The notes under the pieces were generated by a model. The model had not been told where the DNA came from. It was given only the letters and a program-made list of their open reading frames with translations, and did not search any database. This document shows positions 1 to 8,481 of a DNA stretch of 64,000 bases, in pieces. The stretch covers positions 186,001 through 250,000 of the forward strand of contig NZ_RSAA01000020.1 of assembly GCF_003931915.1 (NCBI RefSeq), in the 5' to 3' direction. The stretch's first letter is position 1. Each line of letters opens with the position of its first letter. The DNA comes from Saccharopolyspora rhizosphaerae (lineage in GTDB: Bacteria > Actinomycetota > Actinomycetes > Mycobacteriales > Pseudonocardiaceae). A program made the translations under genes and the position numbers.

Positions 1-308
1 TCGGCGAGGCTGCGGGAGGGCAGGTACTCCATGATCAGCACGGGAAACCCGTCGTGCTGGGTGACGTCGTGCACAGCGACCGCGTTCGGGTGGTGCAGGC
101 GCGCCGCGATGCGCCCCTCGCGCATCGCCCGCTGCCGAGCCTCCTCGGCGACCTCCGGGCTGGCGCCCTCGGCCGCGTTGAGCTGCTTGACCGCGACCGG
201 CCGCTGCAGCAGCTCATCGGTGGCCAGCCACACCACGCCCATGCCGCCGCTGCCCAGCTGCCGCTCCAGGCGGTACCGGTCAGCGAGCAGCGCGCCCACC
301 TCTGTCAC
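1..308 (-). CDS. Serine/threonine protein kinase, N-terminal part (runs off the window)
   Basis: Only the first 102 codons are inside the window. The translation begins with a GTG and shows the start of a bacterial Hanks-type kinase domain: the glycine-rich loop (LGSGGMGVVWLA), the ATP-binding lysine in PVAVKQL, an alpha-C region with REGRIAARLHHPNAV, and the hinge IMEYLPSRSLA. These enzymes phosphorylate Ser/Thr on target proteins and are usually anchored in the membrane by a segment after the kinase domain, which is not visible here. The start was placed at the GTG reading VTEVGALLADRYRLERQ because kinase homology begins a few residues later; a second GTG three codons on is possible. It is divergent from the aldo/keto reductase gene. 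The family is clear; substrates are unknown. Confidence 0.85.
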   Translation of the reverse strand, partial: MTEVGALLADRYRLERQLGSGGMGVVWLATDELLQRPVAVKQLNAAEGASPEVAEEARQRAMREGRIAARLHHPNAVAVHDVTQHDGFPVLIMEYLPSRSLA

Positions 309-560
309 ACGAAGCCCTTCCGCTCGAATAGCCCCGACCAGGCTAACCCGTCCGGATGAGGCGACCTCGCCCCCCGGCCAGCATGACGCTTGTTGACCAG
401 CGACAACGGCGTGTACCGGAGGACACCACTCCGGTTGACCGCGGTGACCGGACCCCGCTCCCGGCGGCGCTGAGAAGGGTCACACCGCCCGCGACAGGAA
501 CGGCGGAGCCGCGTTCCACGCTTCGGCCCCCGACACTGCCGCGCCTCACCCGGTCCGGGA

Positions 561-590
561 GGGGCGACATGTCGCGCGACATGTCGCCCC
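561..590. repeat. Perfect 30-bp palindrome in a divergent intergenic region
   Basis: The half-site GGGGCGACATGTCGC is followed directly by its exact reverse complement, with no spacer. It also contains two direct copies of GCGACATGTCGC-like sequence. It lies in the 433-bp gap between the kinase gene (start 308, minus) and the aldo/keto reductase (start 742, plus), 152 bp upstream of the latter. It could be a repressor site for a dimeric or tetrameric regulator, or a cruciform-forming element. The rest of the gap shows nothing recognisable beyond a GGAGGG ribosome site before 742. Confidence 0.6.
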
Positions 591-741
591 CTACCGGAGC
601 GGCCCGGCGACCGCGGGGCGGAGCAGGTCCCGCCACCGCCGCGCGCACCCCGTGCTCCGCAGTCACCGCGGGCGCGGCGAAGCCTGACGTCGCACGGTCC
701 GTGCGCGAGACTGTGGTCCGACCAACACGGGAGGGATCTGG

Positions 742-1725
742 ATGGAGTACCGCACCGTCGGGGCGACCGGTGTTCGGGTGTCGCCCCTGTGCTTGGGGAC
801 GATGTCGTTCGGGGCCGAAGCCGACGAGCAGACCTCGGCAGCGATGTTCCAGCGGGCGCGAGACCTCGGCCTCAACTTCGTCGACACCGCCGACGTCTAC
901 GCCGGTGGGCGCTCCGAGGAGATCCTCGGCAAGCTCATCGCCGACTGCCGCGACGAGGTCGTGATCACCTCGAAGGCGTTCTTCCCGACCGGCACCGACA
1001 TCAACGCCCAGGGCTCCTCCCGCCGTCACCTGGTTCGCGCGGTGGAGGACAGCCTGCGGCGCCTGGGCACCGAGTGGATCGACTTCTACTTCGTGCACGC
1101 CTTCGACGTGCACACCCCCGTTGAAGAGACGCTGCGCGTGCTCGACGACCTGCAGCGGCAGGGCAAGATCCGCTACCCGGCGGTGAGCAACTGGGCCGCG
1201 TGGCAGATCGCGAAGGCCCTCGGCATCTCGGCCAAGGACCGGCTCGCACGGTTCGAGCTCGTCCAGCCCATGTACAACCTGGTGCGCAGGCAGGCCGAAG
1301 TGGAGATCCTGCCGCTGGCCGAGTCCGAGCGTCTCGGCGTCATCACCTACAGCCCGCTCGGCGGCGGCCTGCTCACCGGCAAGTACGGCACTGATCGGCG
1401 TCCGCAGACCGGGCGCCTGGTGGACAACGAGCGCTACGCCCGGCGCTACGGCCAGCAGTCCGACTACGTCACGGCCGAGAAGTTCACGCACTTCGCGGCG
1501 CAGCAGGGCGTCTCCCCGGTGACCCTCGCAGTCTCCTGGGCGATGTCCGCGCCGGCCGTCACGGCACCCATCATCGGCGGCCGCGACCTCGACCAGCTGG
1601 AAGAGTCCCTCGCGGCGCTGGACATCGACATGACGCCGGACCTCCGCGAGGAGATCTCCCTGCTCTCCCCCACCCCGCCCCCGGCCACCGACCGCACGGA
1701 AACCCAGGCCACTCCCCTCGCCTGA
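742..1725 (+). CDS. Aldo/keto reductase
   Basis: A 327-residue cytosolic NADPH-dependent aldo/keto reductase, probably reducing aldehydes or ketones; the substrate is unknown. Family marks are visible along the chain: the N-terminal GVRVSPLCLGTMSFG strand, DTADVYAGGRSEE carrying the catalytic Asp and Tyr, a Lys in ITSKAFFP, a His in FYFVHAFD, and a cofactor-binding end with PIIGGRDLDQLEESL. The length is normal for the family. GGAGGG lies a few bases before the ATG. The tail after residue 310 (PTPPPATDRTETQ) is low-complexity and probably disordered. It looks monocistronic, with a stem-loop 60 bp after the stop. Confidence 0.9.
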   Translation: MEYRTVGATGVRVSPLCLGTMSFGAEADEQTSAAMFQRARDLGLNFVDTADVYAGGRSEEILGKLIADCRDEVVITSKAFFPTGTDINAQGSSRRHLVRAVEDSLRRLGTEWIDFYFVHAFDVHTPVEETLRVLDDLQRQGKIRYPAVSNWAAWQIAKALGISAKDRLARFELVQPMYNLVRRQAEVEILPLAESERLGVITYSPLGGGLLTGKYGTDRRPQTGRLVDNERYARRYGQQSDYVTAEKFTHFAAQQGVSPVTLAVSWAMSAPAVTAPIIGGRDLDQLEESLAALDIDMTPDLREEISLLSPTPPPATDRTETQATPLA

Positions 1726-1786
1726 CCCAGGCGCCCGGGGTGCGCGTTTCGCCTCCCGGGGCCGGCGACGCCGACCGCGGACGCTG

Positions 1787-1830
1787 TGCGACTCCCGTCG
1801 AACGTCGCCCGAAGTTCGACGGGAGTCGCA
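1787..1830. terminator. Perfect 17-bp stem-loop downstream of the aldo/keto reductase
   Basis: The arms TGCGACTCCCGTCGAAC and GTTCGACGGGAGTCGCA pair perfectly around a 10-nt loop. It has no T-run, as is common for actinomycete terminators. The inner sequence (GAAGTTCGACGG) resembles the dispersed GAACTTCGCGCGAAGTTC element seen at 3.7 and 16.5 kb, so it may be a member of that repeat family acting as a terminator. Confidence 0.6.
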
Positions 1831-2196
1831 GCCAAGCCCACCCGGCGGGAACGGCCCCACGGCACGCGGCCCGCACACCGTCGCCGCGACAGCCACGAGC
1901 CCCCGGGGGATCCGCGCGACCGTCCGCGGCTCCGCGGGTCGGGATCGGTCGCCCGCGGCTGCCGACCGACGAGCGGGCGTCCGCGGGGAGGGCGCGTGAT
2001 CGCTGGTCGTGGGCAGGTGCGGCCCGCCGCTCGGGACGGTCCGCCCCGGCCGAGCTCAGGGTGACCGCGGCGGCACGGTGCGCACCCGCGTGGGGGCACG
2101 TGATCGGGGGCACTATCGTGCTTGGCACCGTGGCGTTTTCGCTTCACCGGCGGTCGTCTCGCACGCCGGGGCCCTGCACTCTTCGGAGGGGATGCC

Positions 2197-3423
2197 TTGA
2201 GCAGCAACGAAACCCCGCGTTGGGCCGAACAGCCCACACCCTCGACCGCCGAAGAGTGGATCGCGAGAGCCCGTGCGGTGGCCCGAGTTCTCGCCGCCGA
2301 CGCCGTGGAGCGCGACCGGGCCGGGGCGACGCCGACCGCAGAAGTCGGCCTGCTCAAGGAGTCCGGGCTCGTCACGTTGCTGGGGCCGACCGCGCACGGC
2401 GGCGCCCAGCAGCACTGGACGACCGCGTTCCGCCTGGTGCGCGAGGTCGCCGCGGGCGACGGGTCGATCGGCCAGCTGCTCGGGCACCACTACGTCTGGG
2501 CGTGGGCGATGCGGCTCGTCGGCACGCCTGAGCAGGTCGCCGAGGTCGAGGAGCTCTGCACCTCCCGCACGCACTTCTTCGGCGGTGTGGTGAACCCGCG
2601 CGACCACGACCTCCTCGTCACCGACGACGGCGAGGAGCTCGTCTACCGCGGCAAGAAGTACTTCTCCACCGGCGCCAAGGTCGCCGACCTGCTGGTCCTG
2701 GAGGGGAGACTGGAAACCAGCGGGAACAGCGTGTTCGCCGTGGTGCCCGCCCGGCAGGACGGGATCGCCTTCGGCGACGACTGGGACAACCTCGGCCAGC
2801 GGCTCACCACCTCCGGCAGCGTCGAGATCGACGACGTCCGGGTGCCGTGGTCGGACGCTGCCGGCTACGTCGACAAGCGCTTCCAGCCGTCGGCCCAGAG
2901 CACGCTGCACGTGCCCGCGCTGCACCTGGTGTTCGCCAACTTCTACCTCGGCATCGCCCAGGCCGCGATGCGCGCCGGCCTGTCCTACACGCGGAGCCAC
3001 ACCCGGGCGTGGCCGTACGGCGGCGAAGGCAAGAACTCCGGCACCGAGGAGTTCTACGTCCTGGAGGGCTACGGCGACCTGCAGTCGAAGCTGTGGGCGG
3101 CCGAGACGCTCACCGACGCCGCCGGGACGAACCTCGCGCATCTGCTGCACGCCGACCGCGACGCGGTGACCCGCGAGCAGCGGGGCCGCGCCGCGGTGCT
3201 GGTCTCAGCGGCCAAGCAGCGGGCGATCGACGTGGGGCTGGAGGTCGCCAACCGGGTCTTCGAGCTCACCGGAGCCCGCGCCACGGCGAACTCGGTGGGC
3301 CTGGACCTCCACTGGCGCAACCTGCGTACCCACAGCCTCCACGACCCGGTCGCCTACAAGCGGGTCGAGGTCGGTCGCTACACGCTGCTGGGCGAACTCC
3401 CCACCCCCACCGCGTACACCTGA
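2197..3423 (+). CDS. DszC/SfnB-like flavin-dependent monooxygenase (acyl-CoA dehydrogenase fold)
   Basis: A 408-residue soluble flavoprotein with the three-part acyl-CoA dehydrogenase fold. The sequence is closer to the reduced-flavin monooxygenases of sulfur-compound metabolism (DszC, SfnB) than to true acyl-CoA dehydrogenases. Supporting pieces are the N-terminal helical part (EEWIARARAVARVLAADA), the middle beta-domain (YRGKKYFSTGAKVADLLVLEG), and the C-terminal helical domain ending in DPVAYKRVEVGRYTLLGE. The catalytic Glu of dehydrogenases is not obvious. The start is a TTG, chosen because GGAGGGG lies 5 nt before it; an in-frame ATG at 2122 would add 25 residues of non-homologous arginine-rich sequence. 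A flavin reductase partner is not encoded nearby. The substrate is unknown. Confidence 0.8.
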   Translation: MSSNETPRWAEQPTPSTAEEWIARARAVARVLAADAVERDRAGATPTAEVGLLKESGLVTLLGPTAHGGAQQHWTTAFRLVREVAAGDGSIGQLLGHHYVWAWAMRLVGTPEQVAEVEELCTSRTHFFGGVVNPRDHDLLVTDDGEELVYRGKKYFSTGAKVADLLVLEGRLETSGNSVFAVVPARQDGIAFGDDWDNLGQRLTTSGSVEIDDVRVPWSDAAGYVDKRFQPSAQSTLHVPALHLVFANFYLGIAQAAMRAGLSYTRSHTRAWPYGGEGKNSGTEEFYVLEGYGDLQSKLWAAETLTDAAGTNLAHLLHADRDAVTREQRGRAAVLVSAAKQRAIDVGLEVANRVFELTGARATANSVGLDLHWRNLRTHSLHDPVAYKRVEVGRYTLLGELPTPTAYT

Positions 3424-3540
3424 GCCAAGCCCTGTCCAGGCGTCGAGCGTGCGGGGCGGGCGGCCGAACCCGAGCCCAAGACCCTGTGTCGATCGCACGA
3501 GGCGGGGGCAGAACTCGAGCCAAGCCCTGTCCAGGCGTCG
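3422..3540. repeat. Direct repeats downstream of the DszC-like gene
   Basis: A 24-bp sequence beginning GAGCCAAGCCCTGTCCAGG occurs at 3422-3445, overlapping the stop codon of the preceding gene, and exactly again at 3517-3540. A degenerate third copy (GAGCCCAAGACCCTGTGTCGA) lies between them near 3471. The unit period is roughly 48 bp. The function is unknown. It sits in the 345-bp convergent gap with the element at 3664-3761. Confidence 0.55.
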
Positions 3541-3663
3541 GTTGCGCAGAGCGCGTGCCAGATCCTCACCGTCCCCGCGGACCGTGCCCTGCCCTGAGGG
3601 ACGCACGGCGTCCCGGCCTGCTGCCGCCAACCGGCTCACGAACCCGCCGGAGTGCCTGTTCCC

Positions 3664-3761
3664 ACTTCGCGCGAACTTCGACGGAGAACCTCGAGCGTCG
3701 AACTTCGCGCGAAGTTCGACGGTAGCTGCGCTGCGCGGGGCCCGGAACAGCGGGCTTCCGC
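3664..3761. repeat. Dispersed palindromic element, copy 1
   Basis: About 98 bp that match 16491-16588 without gaps at roughly four of five positions by eye. The core at 3696-3721 is a perfect 26-bp palindrome whose half-site is CGTCGAACTTCGC. It lies between the converging ends of the DszC-like gene and the lipid kinase gene. The conserved perfect core and position suggest a bidirectional terminator or a REP-like non-coding repeat. No protein-coding signal was seen in it. Confidence 0.6.
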
Positions 3762-3768
3762 TGCGCTG

Positions 3769-4779
3769 CTACTCGGGGGCTTCGCCGTCGGTCCAGGTGC
3801 GTGGGGTGACCACGTGCAGTGCGTTGCGCGCGACCTCGAAGGTCTGCGGCGTGCTGGAGACGACCTCGCCGTCGATGTTGATCGGCTGCGGCTCGTCGGT
3901 GCCGACCTCGACCGCGCGGGTGCGGAACTGCTCGATCTGGTCGTTGGGTTCCCCGGTCTTGAGCCCGCGCACGACGCCGGCGAGCTGCCGGATGCTGCCC
4001 TGCCGGAGGACGGTGATGTCCAGCGCGTTGTCGTCGATGCCGGAGTCGCTGGCCGCGACCTGCCCGCCTCCGAAGTAGCGGCCGTTGGCGACCGAGACCT
4101 GCAGGAGCTTGTCGTACTCGCGGTCCTCGTGGTCGCCGTCGGGGAAGTGCAGCTTCGCAGCGAAGGGCCGGTGCTTGAGGAACGCCTTCGCGGTGCCCAC
4201 CGGGTAGGCCAGCGGCCCGAGGAAGCGCTTCAACCGCGGCGACATGGCTTGCGCGACCTCCGCGCCGATGCCGACCGAAGCCCGGTTGACGTAGTAGTTG
4301 TCCCCGCACAGCCCGAGGTCGACGTCGACGATGTGCGCGTCGCGGAGGGTCCGGCACGCCCCGTCGAGGTCCTCGGGGATGTGCATGGTGCGGGCGAAGT
4401 CGTTCGCCGTGCCCAGCGGGAGCAGGCCGAGCGGGACGTCGCGGTGCGCGAGGCAGTCGACCACCGAGCTGACGCTGCCGTCTCCCCCGCCGACGATGAT
4501 CAGGTCGTGACCGCTCGCGGCCGCGGACTCGACGGTCTCGACCAGGCGGGACGGGTCGTGGAGCGGGTAGGTGGCGCCCACGGGCACGCCGAGTTCGCGC
4601 AGCCGTTCCAGGGCGTAGGTGTAGGCCTTGCCCCCGCTGCGCGAGTGCACGTTGACCACCAAGGCCGCCTTGGTGACAGGCCGCTCGATGCGAATGATCC
4701 GCCTCCTGCGAAATCCGGGGACACCGATGGCGTCCTTTCTACCTCCGCCAGGTCGCGGACCGCACACCGCGGGGCGCAC
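3769..4779 (-). CDS. Diacylglycerol/sphingosine kinase-family lipid kinase
   Basis: A 336-residue (or shorter) lipid kinase of the DAGK catalytic family, expected to phosphorylate diacylglycerol or a related lipid at the membrane face. The domain begins at KAALVVNVHSRSGGKA, with the nucleotide loop GGGDGSVSSVVDC, PLGLLPLGTANDFART, and a C-terminal beta-sandwich (INIDGEVVSSTPQTFEV). The start is uncertain: the GTG used here (4779) has no ribosome site and adds about 35 unsupported residues. A perfect AGGAGG (complement of 4702-4707) sits 6 nt before an ATT at 4695, giving IRIERPVTKAAL, so a non-standard start is plausible. It is convergent with the gene on its left. A second DAGK domain is encoded at 5851-7326. 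Confidence 0.85.
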   Translation of the reverse strand: MRPAVCGPRPGGGRKDAIGVPGFRRRRIIRIERPVTKAALVVNVHSRSGGKAYTYALERLRELGVPVGATYPLHDPSRLVETVESAAASGHDLIIVGGGDGSVSSVVDCLAHRDVPLGLLPLGTANDFARTMHIPEDLDGACRTLRDAHIVDVDLGLCGDNYYVNRASVGIGAEVAQAMSPRLKRFLGPLAYPVGTAKAFLKHRPFAAKLHFPDGDHEDREYDKLLQVSVANGRYFGGGQVAASDSGIDDNALDITVLRQGSIRQLAGVVRGLKTGEPNDQIEQFRTRAVEVGTDEPQPINIDGEVVSSTPQTFEVARNALHVVTPRTWTDGEAPE

Positions 4780-4875
4780 GGCTGCTCGGGTGCGGCCCGC
4801 CCGCGGGACGAGGGCCGGGGGCGGCGCGTGCCGGTCGGCCGCCCCGCCAGGCGGGGGCGACTGCCGACCGGCTGG

Positions 4876-5064
4876 TCAGGCGCGGGCTCCGACGTCGGCG
4901 GTGACGACGCCGGTGGAGCCGAGCCGCCGCCTGGCGCGACGGGTACCCCACGGACCGTGCATCGTGATCATGTCGGACGGGACCGGACAGGTTCGCCCGC
5001 CTTCGGCGAGCCGGGTCAGACCGCCCTCGGGGCGGGACTGGGCGTGCTTGGACACAGTTCTCAC
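4876..5064 (-). CDS. Possible small arginine-rich protein (hypothetical)
   Basis: A 62-codon frame starting with GTG just after a low-GC patch (about 5070-5100) that could hold a promoter. The third positions of its codons are mostly G or C, as in neighbouring real genes. The product is basic (GTRRARRRLGS near the end) and has no recognised domain, signal peptide or membrane segment. No clear ribosome site precedes it, so it would be leaderless. It could equally be a chance frame in the gap upstream of the lipid kinase. Confidence 0.3.
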   Translation of the reverse strand: MRTVSKHAQSRPEGGLTRLAEGGRTCPVPSDMITMHGPWGTRRARRRLGSTGVVTADVGARA

Positions 5065-5325
5065 CAGCGAAAGAGTAGGTAAAAGGCAAATTCGGGCAGG
5101 AGAGCACGCGCTGCCGATCTCGATTATGCGGCATCCGTTGTCGATCTTCACGTCGGGGTGGTTGAACGCCGAACCGCCTCGCGGTCCACTGTGGACCGGA
5201 ACCGAACCCCGCGGGCCGCAGCACTTTTGAACTGGTTTCACCTTTCACTGAAGCGGCAGACGTCGTCGTCGTGCGCGCAAGGCCTTCGTCGGCTCGTGTT
5301 CACCCGGAGCTGCCAGCGTCAACCC

Positions 5326-5820
5326 ATGACCGCCGGGCAGGAAGCCACCACAGCGCGAACGCCCGACCTCGGGCGGCGGTTCCACGCCGCGGTGGAGGCG
5401 GTGACGCGGCGCCTCCCCTTCGGCCTCCGGCGCGTCGTCGCTCCCAGCTTCCTGGGGTTCGCGCTGATCAACGGCTCGACGTTCGCCCTCGACCTGTTGC
5501 TGCTCACCCTGTTCCGCAGCGTGCTGCGCTGGCCGGTGCCGGTGGCCTTCACCGTGGCCTACCTGATCGCCTTCGCGGTGAGCTTCGCGCTGAACCGGGC
5601 GCTGAACTTCCGCTCGCACGCCCCCGTCGGCCCGCAAGCCGTGCTCTACGGGGTGGCAGTCCTGATCAACTACCTGGTCTTCGTCCTCGGCCTTGGCAGC
5701 GGCCTGGCAGCGCTCGGCGTCCAGTACCACCTCTCGCGGCTCACCGCCGGGGTGTGCGAGGCGGTCTACACGTACAGCGTGATGCGGTGGGTCGTCTTCC
5801 GGGACGCGGAAGTGCGGTGA
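5326..5820 (+). CDS. GtrA-family membrane protein
   Basis: A 164-residue integral membrane protein with four predicted helices: FLGFALINGSTFALDLLLLT, VAFTVAYLIAFAVSFALN, a stretch around AVLYGVAVLINYLVFVLGL, and a C-terminal one. The NRALNFRSH motif after helix 2 and the conserved ending YSVMRWVVFRD are typical of GtrA/DPMS-TM proteins, which are thought to move or present polyprenyl-linked sugars in cell-wall polysaccharide synthesis. The ATG was chosen because the hydrophobic core starts about 45 residues later; the upstream ribosome site is weak. A PAP2-lipid kinase fusion follows 30 bp downstream on the same strand, so both may act on envelope lipids. Confidence 0.85.
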   Translation: MTAGQEATTARTPDLGRRFHAAVEAVTRRLPFGLRRVVAPSFLGFALINGSTFALDLLLLTLFRSVLRWPVPVAFTVAYLIAFAVSFALNRALNFRSHAPVGPQAVLYGVAVLINYLVFVLGLGSGLAALGVQYHLSRLTAGVCEAVYTYSVMRWVVFRDAEVR

Positions 5821-5850
5821 TCCCCGTTCACGCGGACTAGTGTTCTCGAC

Positions 5851-7326
5851 GTGCTGAACAACGTGCGCGAGACGGTCCACCGGCTGCGGTCCGCCGACCA
5901 CGGCTTCGTGCTGCACTCCGCCACGTGGCCGCGCAGCACCGCTGATCCCGCGCTGCGCCGGCTCACCCACCTGGCCGACCACAGCAAGCTGTGGCTCGGG
6001 CTCGCCGCGGTGATGGCCACCCGGCGCGGGCGGCTGCGGCGCGCCGCCCTGCGCGGGACGAGCGCCATCGCCTTCACCAGCGCCGTGACCAACGGGATCG
6101 GCAAACCGCTGCTCCCCCGCCGCCGCCCCGCGGCCGACCTGCTGCCCCACCGACGCAGGCTCCGGACACCTCCCTCGTCCTCGTCGTTCCCGTCCGGGCA
6201 CGCGGCCTCGGCAGCCGCGTTCACCACGGCCGTGGCGATGGAGGCGCCGCAACTCGGCTTGGCGCTGCTGCCGCTGGCCGCCGCGGTCGCCTACTCGCGG
6301 GTGCACGCCGGGGTGCACTGGCCGACCGACGTGGTCTTCGGCGCCGCCATCGGCAGCACCGTCGCCGTGGCCACCAGCCGGTGGTGGCCGGTGCGGCCAA
6401 CGGCCCCGGGCCTCGCGCGCCCGAGCACGCGCACGGTCGCGCTCGAGGACGGCGAGGGCGTGGTCATGCTGGTCAACCCCTCGTCCGGGGAACCGGCCCG
6501 GGACCCCTCCGACGAGCTGTCGCGACTGCTGCCGCGCGCCGAGCTGGTGCACCCGGTGCCCGGCACCGACCTGGTCGAGCAACTGCACACGCACCTCGAG
6601 TCGACCGGCGAGGCGAAGGCGCTCGGCGTCGCGGGCGGCGACGGCAGCGTGGCGGCGGCAGCAGCGGTCGCGGCCACCCGGGGCCTGCCGCTGCTGGTGG
6701 TGCCCACCGGAACGTTCAACCACTTCGCCCGCGACCTCGGCGTCCTCGACGCCCAGGACTCGACGCGTGCGCTGCGCTCCGGTTCGGCGGTCAACGTCGA
6801 CCTGGGCACGGTGCTGGTCGACGACCTGCCGCAGCAGTGGTTCATCAACACCGCCAGCCTCGGCGGCTATCCGGACATGGTGCGACTGCGCGAGAAGTGG
6901 GCGCCGCGCTGGGGGAAGTGGCCGGCCGGGGCGGCGGCCTTGGTGCGGGTGCTGGCCAGTGCCGAGCCGATCCCGGTGCGCATCAACGGGATCCACCGCA
7001 AGATCTGGCTGATGTTCGTCGGCAACAACGGGTACCAGCCGAAGGGGCTGGCTCCGACGTGGCGGCCGCGCTTGGACACCGGGGTGCTCGACGTCCGCTA
7101 CATCCGCGCGGACCTGCCGTTCTCCCGGACCCGTTTCGTGGTGGGCGCGGTGACCGGAGCGCTGTTCCACAACCGCGCCTACGTGCAGGAGGAACGCGAC
7201 CGGGTCCGGGTGGAGGTGCTCGGTTCGCCCGTGGCGCTGGCCCGCGACGGCGAGGTGTCGCTCATGGGCAACGTCTTCGACTTCGCCGCCCGCGACGGCG
7301 CGCTCCACGTCTACCGGCCCGAGTGA
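5851..7326 (+). CDS. PAP2 phosphatase fused to a diacylglycerol kinase domain
   Basis: A 491-residue two-domain protein. Residues about 1-190 form a PAP2 (phosphatidic acid/undecaprenyl pyrophosphate) phosphatase with the three signature blocks: KPLLPRRRP, SFPSGHAAS and SRVHAGVHWPTD. From about residue 205 on there is a DAGK catalytic domain (VMLVNPSSGEP, GVAGGDGSVAAAA, VPTGTFNHFARDLG) and its C-terminal sandwich. One half removes a phosphate from a lipid and the other adds one, so it may interconvert phosphatidate and diacylglycerol or a polyprenol equivalent. It starts with GTG, probably near-leaderless. It is separated by 30 bp from gtrA and ends at a bidirectional hairpin. The order PAP2-DAGK is known from actinobacteria. 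Confidence 0.88.
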   Translation: MLNNVRETVHRLRSADHGFVLHSATWPRSTADPALRRLTHLADHSKLWLGLAAVMATRRGRLRRAALRGTSAIAFTSAVTNGIGKPLLPRRRPAADLLPHRRRLRTPPSSSSFPSGHAASAAAFTTAVAMEAPQLGLALLPLAAAVAYSRVHAGVHWPTDVVFGAAIGSTVAVATSRWWPVRPTAPGLARPSTRTVALEDGEGVVMLVNPSSGEPARDPSDELSRLLPRAELVHPVPGTDLVEQLHTHLESTGEAKALGVAGGDGSVAAAAAVAATRGLPLLVVPTGTFNHFARDLGVLDAQDSTRALRSGSAVNVDLGTVLVDDLPQQWFINTASLGGYPDMVRLREKWAPRWGKWPAGAAALVRVLASAEPIPVRINGIHRKIWLMFVGNNGYQPKGLAPTWRPRLDTGVLDVRYIRADLPFSRTRFVVGAVTGALFHNRAYVQEERDRVRVEVLGSPVALARDGEVSLMGNVFDFAARDGALHVYRPE

Positions 7327-7328
7327 AC

Positions 7329-7360
7329 AGGCCCCGGGAGGCAACGCCTCCCGGGGGCCT
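7329..7360. terminator. Bidirectional hairpin between convergent genes
   Basis: The arms AGGCCCCGGGAGGC and GCCTCCCGGGGGCCT pair with one bulged G around an AAC loop. It lies between the converging stops of the PAP2-DAGK gene (7326) and the alcohol dehydrogenase gene (7374), a position suited to ending both transcripts. Confidence 0.7.
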
Positions 7361-7373
7361 GACCTCCGGTTCG

Positions 7374-8423
7374 TCAGGCGCCGATGGTGGCGGTGTCGAT
7401 GACGAAGCGGTAGCGCACGTCGCTGTTGGTGACGCGCTCGTAGGCCGTGTTGACCTGGTCGGCCGAGATCGTCTCGATCTCCGCGCCGATGCCGTGCTCG
7501 GCGCAGAAGTCCAGCATCTCCTGGGTTTCGGGGATGCCACCGATCATCGAACCGGCCAGCGACTTGTTGCCGGCGATCAGCGAGAACGCGCTGTAGGACA
7601 GCGGCGTGGCAGGCGCACCGACGTTGACCATGGCACCGCCGACGCGCAGCAGCCCGAGGTAGGAGTCGACGGGCAGCTCGGCCGAGACGGTGTTGAGGAT
7701 CAGGTCGAACCGGCCGGCGAGCGCCTCGAAGGTCGACTCGTCGCTGGTCGCGTAGTAGTCGCTCGCACCGAGCTTGAGCCCGTCCTCCTGCTTCTTCAGG
7801 CTCTGGCTGAGCACCGTCACCTCGGCACCCATGGCGGCGGCGATCTTGACGGCCATGTGGCCGAGCCCGCCCAGGCCGACGACGGCGACCTTCTTGCCGG
7901 GGCCTACTCCCCACTGGCGCAGCGGGGAGTAGGTGGTGATGCCGGCGCACAGCAGCGGCGCGGCGACGTCCAGGCCGATGCCCTCCGGGATGCGGCAGAC
8001 GAAGGCGTCCTTGACCACGACCTGCTGGCTGTAGCCGCCGTAGGTGTTCTCGCCGTCGAAGCCGACGCCGTTGTAGGTCTGCACGTTGCCCTTGACGCAG
8101 AACTGCTCGGTACCAGCCCGGCAGTGCTCGCACTCGCCGCAGGAGTCCACCATGCACCCGACGCCGACGCGGTCGCCGACCCGGAACGCGGTCACCTCGG
8201 AACCGACCGCGGCGACCGTCCCCGCGATCTCGTGGCCCGGGACCATCGGGAAGATCGCGGTGCCCCAGTCCTCGCGAGCCTGGTGGATGTCGCTGTGGCA
8301 GATGCCCGCGTAGGCGATGTCGATCAGGACGTCGTTCGGCCGCAGGTCGCGTCGCGTGATCGTCGTCTGCTCCAGGGGTGCCCCCGGGGACGGAACGGCG
8401 ATAGCGTTCGTGGTCGTGCTCAT
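7374..8423 (-). CDS. Zinc-dependent alcohol dehydrogenase (YahK/cinnamyl alcohol dehydrogenase type)
   Basis: A 349-residue medium-chain dehydrogenase that should reduce aldehydes with NAD(P)H or the reverse. Visible features are the catalytic zinc ligands in GICHSDIHQ and GHEIAGTV, the four-cysteine structural zinc lobe ([15 protein letters not shown]), the Rossmann motif [13 protein letters not shown], and [16 protein letters not shown], which is very typical of the YahK/CAD group. The ATG is preceded by GAGGAGATTT. It is divergent from a TetR gene with a near-perfect operator in the 96-bp gap, so it is very likely repressed by that TetR and induced by an aldehyde or its precursor. Confidence 0.92.
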   Translation of the reverse strand: MSTTTNAIAVPSPGAPLEQTTITRRDLRPNDVLIDIAYAGICHSDIHQAREDWGTAIFPMVPGHEIAGTVAAVGSEVTAFRVGDRVGVGCMVDSCGECEHCRAGTEQFCVKGNVQTYNGVGFDGENTYGGYSQQVVVKDAFVCRIPEGIGLDVAAPLLCAGITTYSPLRQWGVGPGKKVAVVGLGGLGHMAVKIAAAMGAEVTVLSQSLKKQEDGLKLGASDYYATSDESTFEALAGRFDLILNTVSAELPVDSYLGLLRVGGAMVNVGAPATPLSYSAFSLIAGNKSLAGSMIGGIPETQEMLDFCAEHGIGAEIETISADQVNTAYERVTNSDVRYRFVIDTATIGA

Positions 8424-8457
8424 GAAATCTCCTCGGAACAGATCGTCCACGCGCCCT

Positions 8458-8481
8458 CGATGTAAGAGCCGTCTTACATCG
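8458..8481. promoter_or_regulatory. TetR-type operator between adh and tetR
   Basis: Perfect 10-bp inverted arms CGATGTAAGA and TCTTACATCG are separated by 4 bp (GCCG). The site is centred in the 96-bp divergent gap, 35 bp from the adh start and about 40 bp from the TetR start. This is the standard arrangement for an autoregulated TetR controlling its divergent neighbour. It is AT-richer than its surroundings. Confidence 0.8.
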
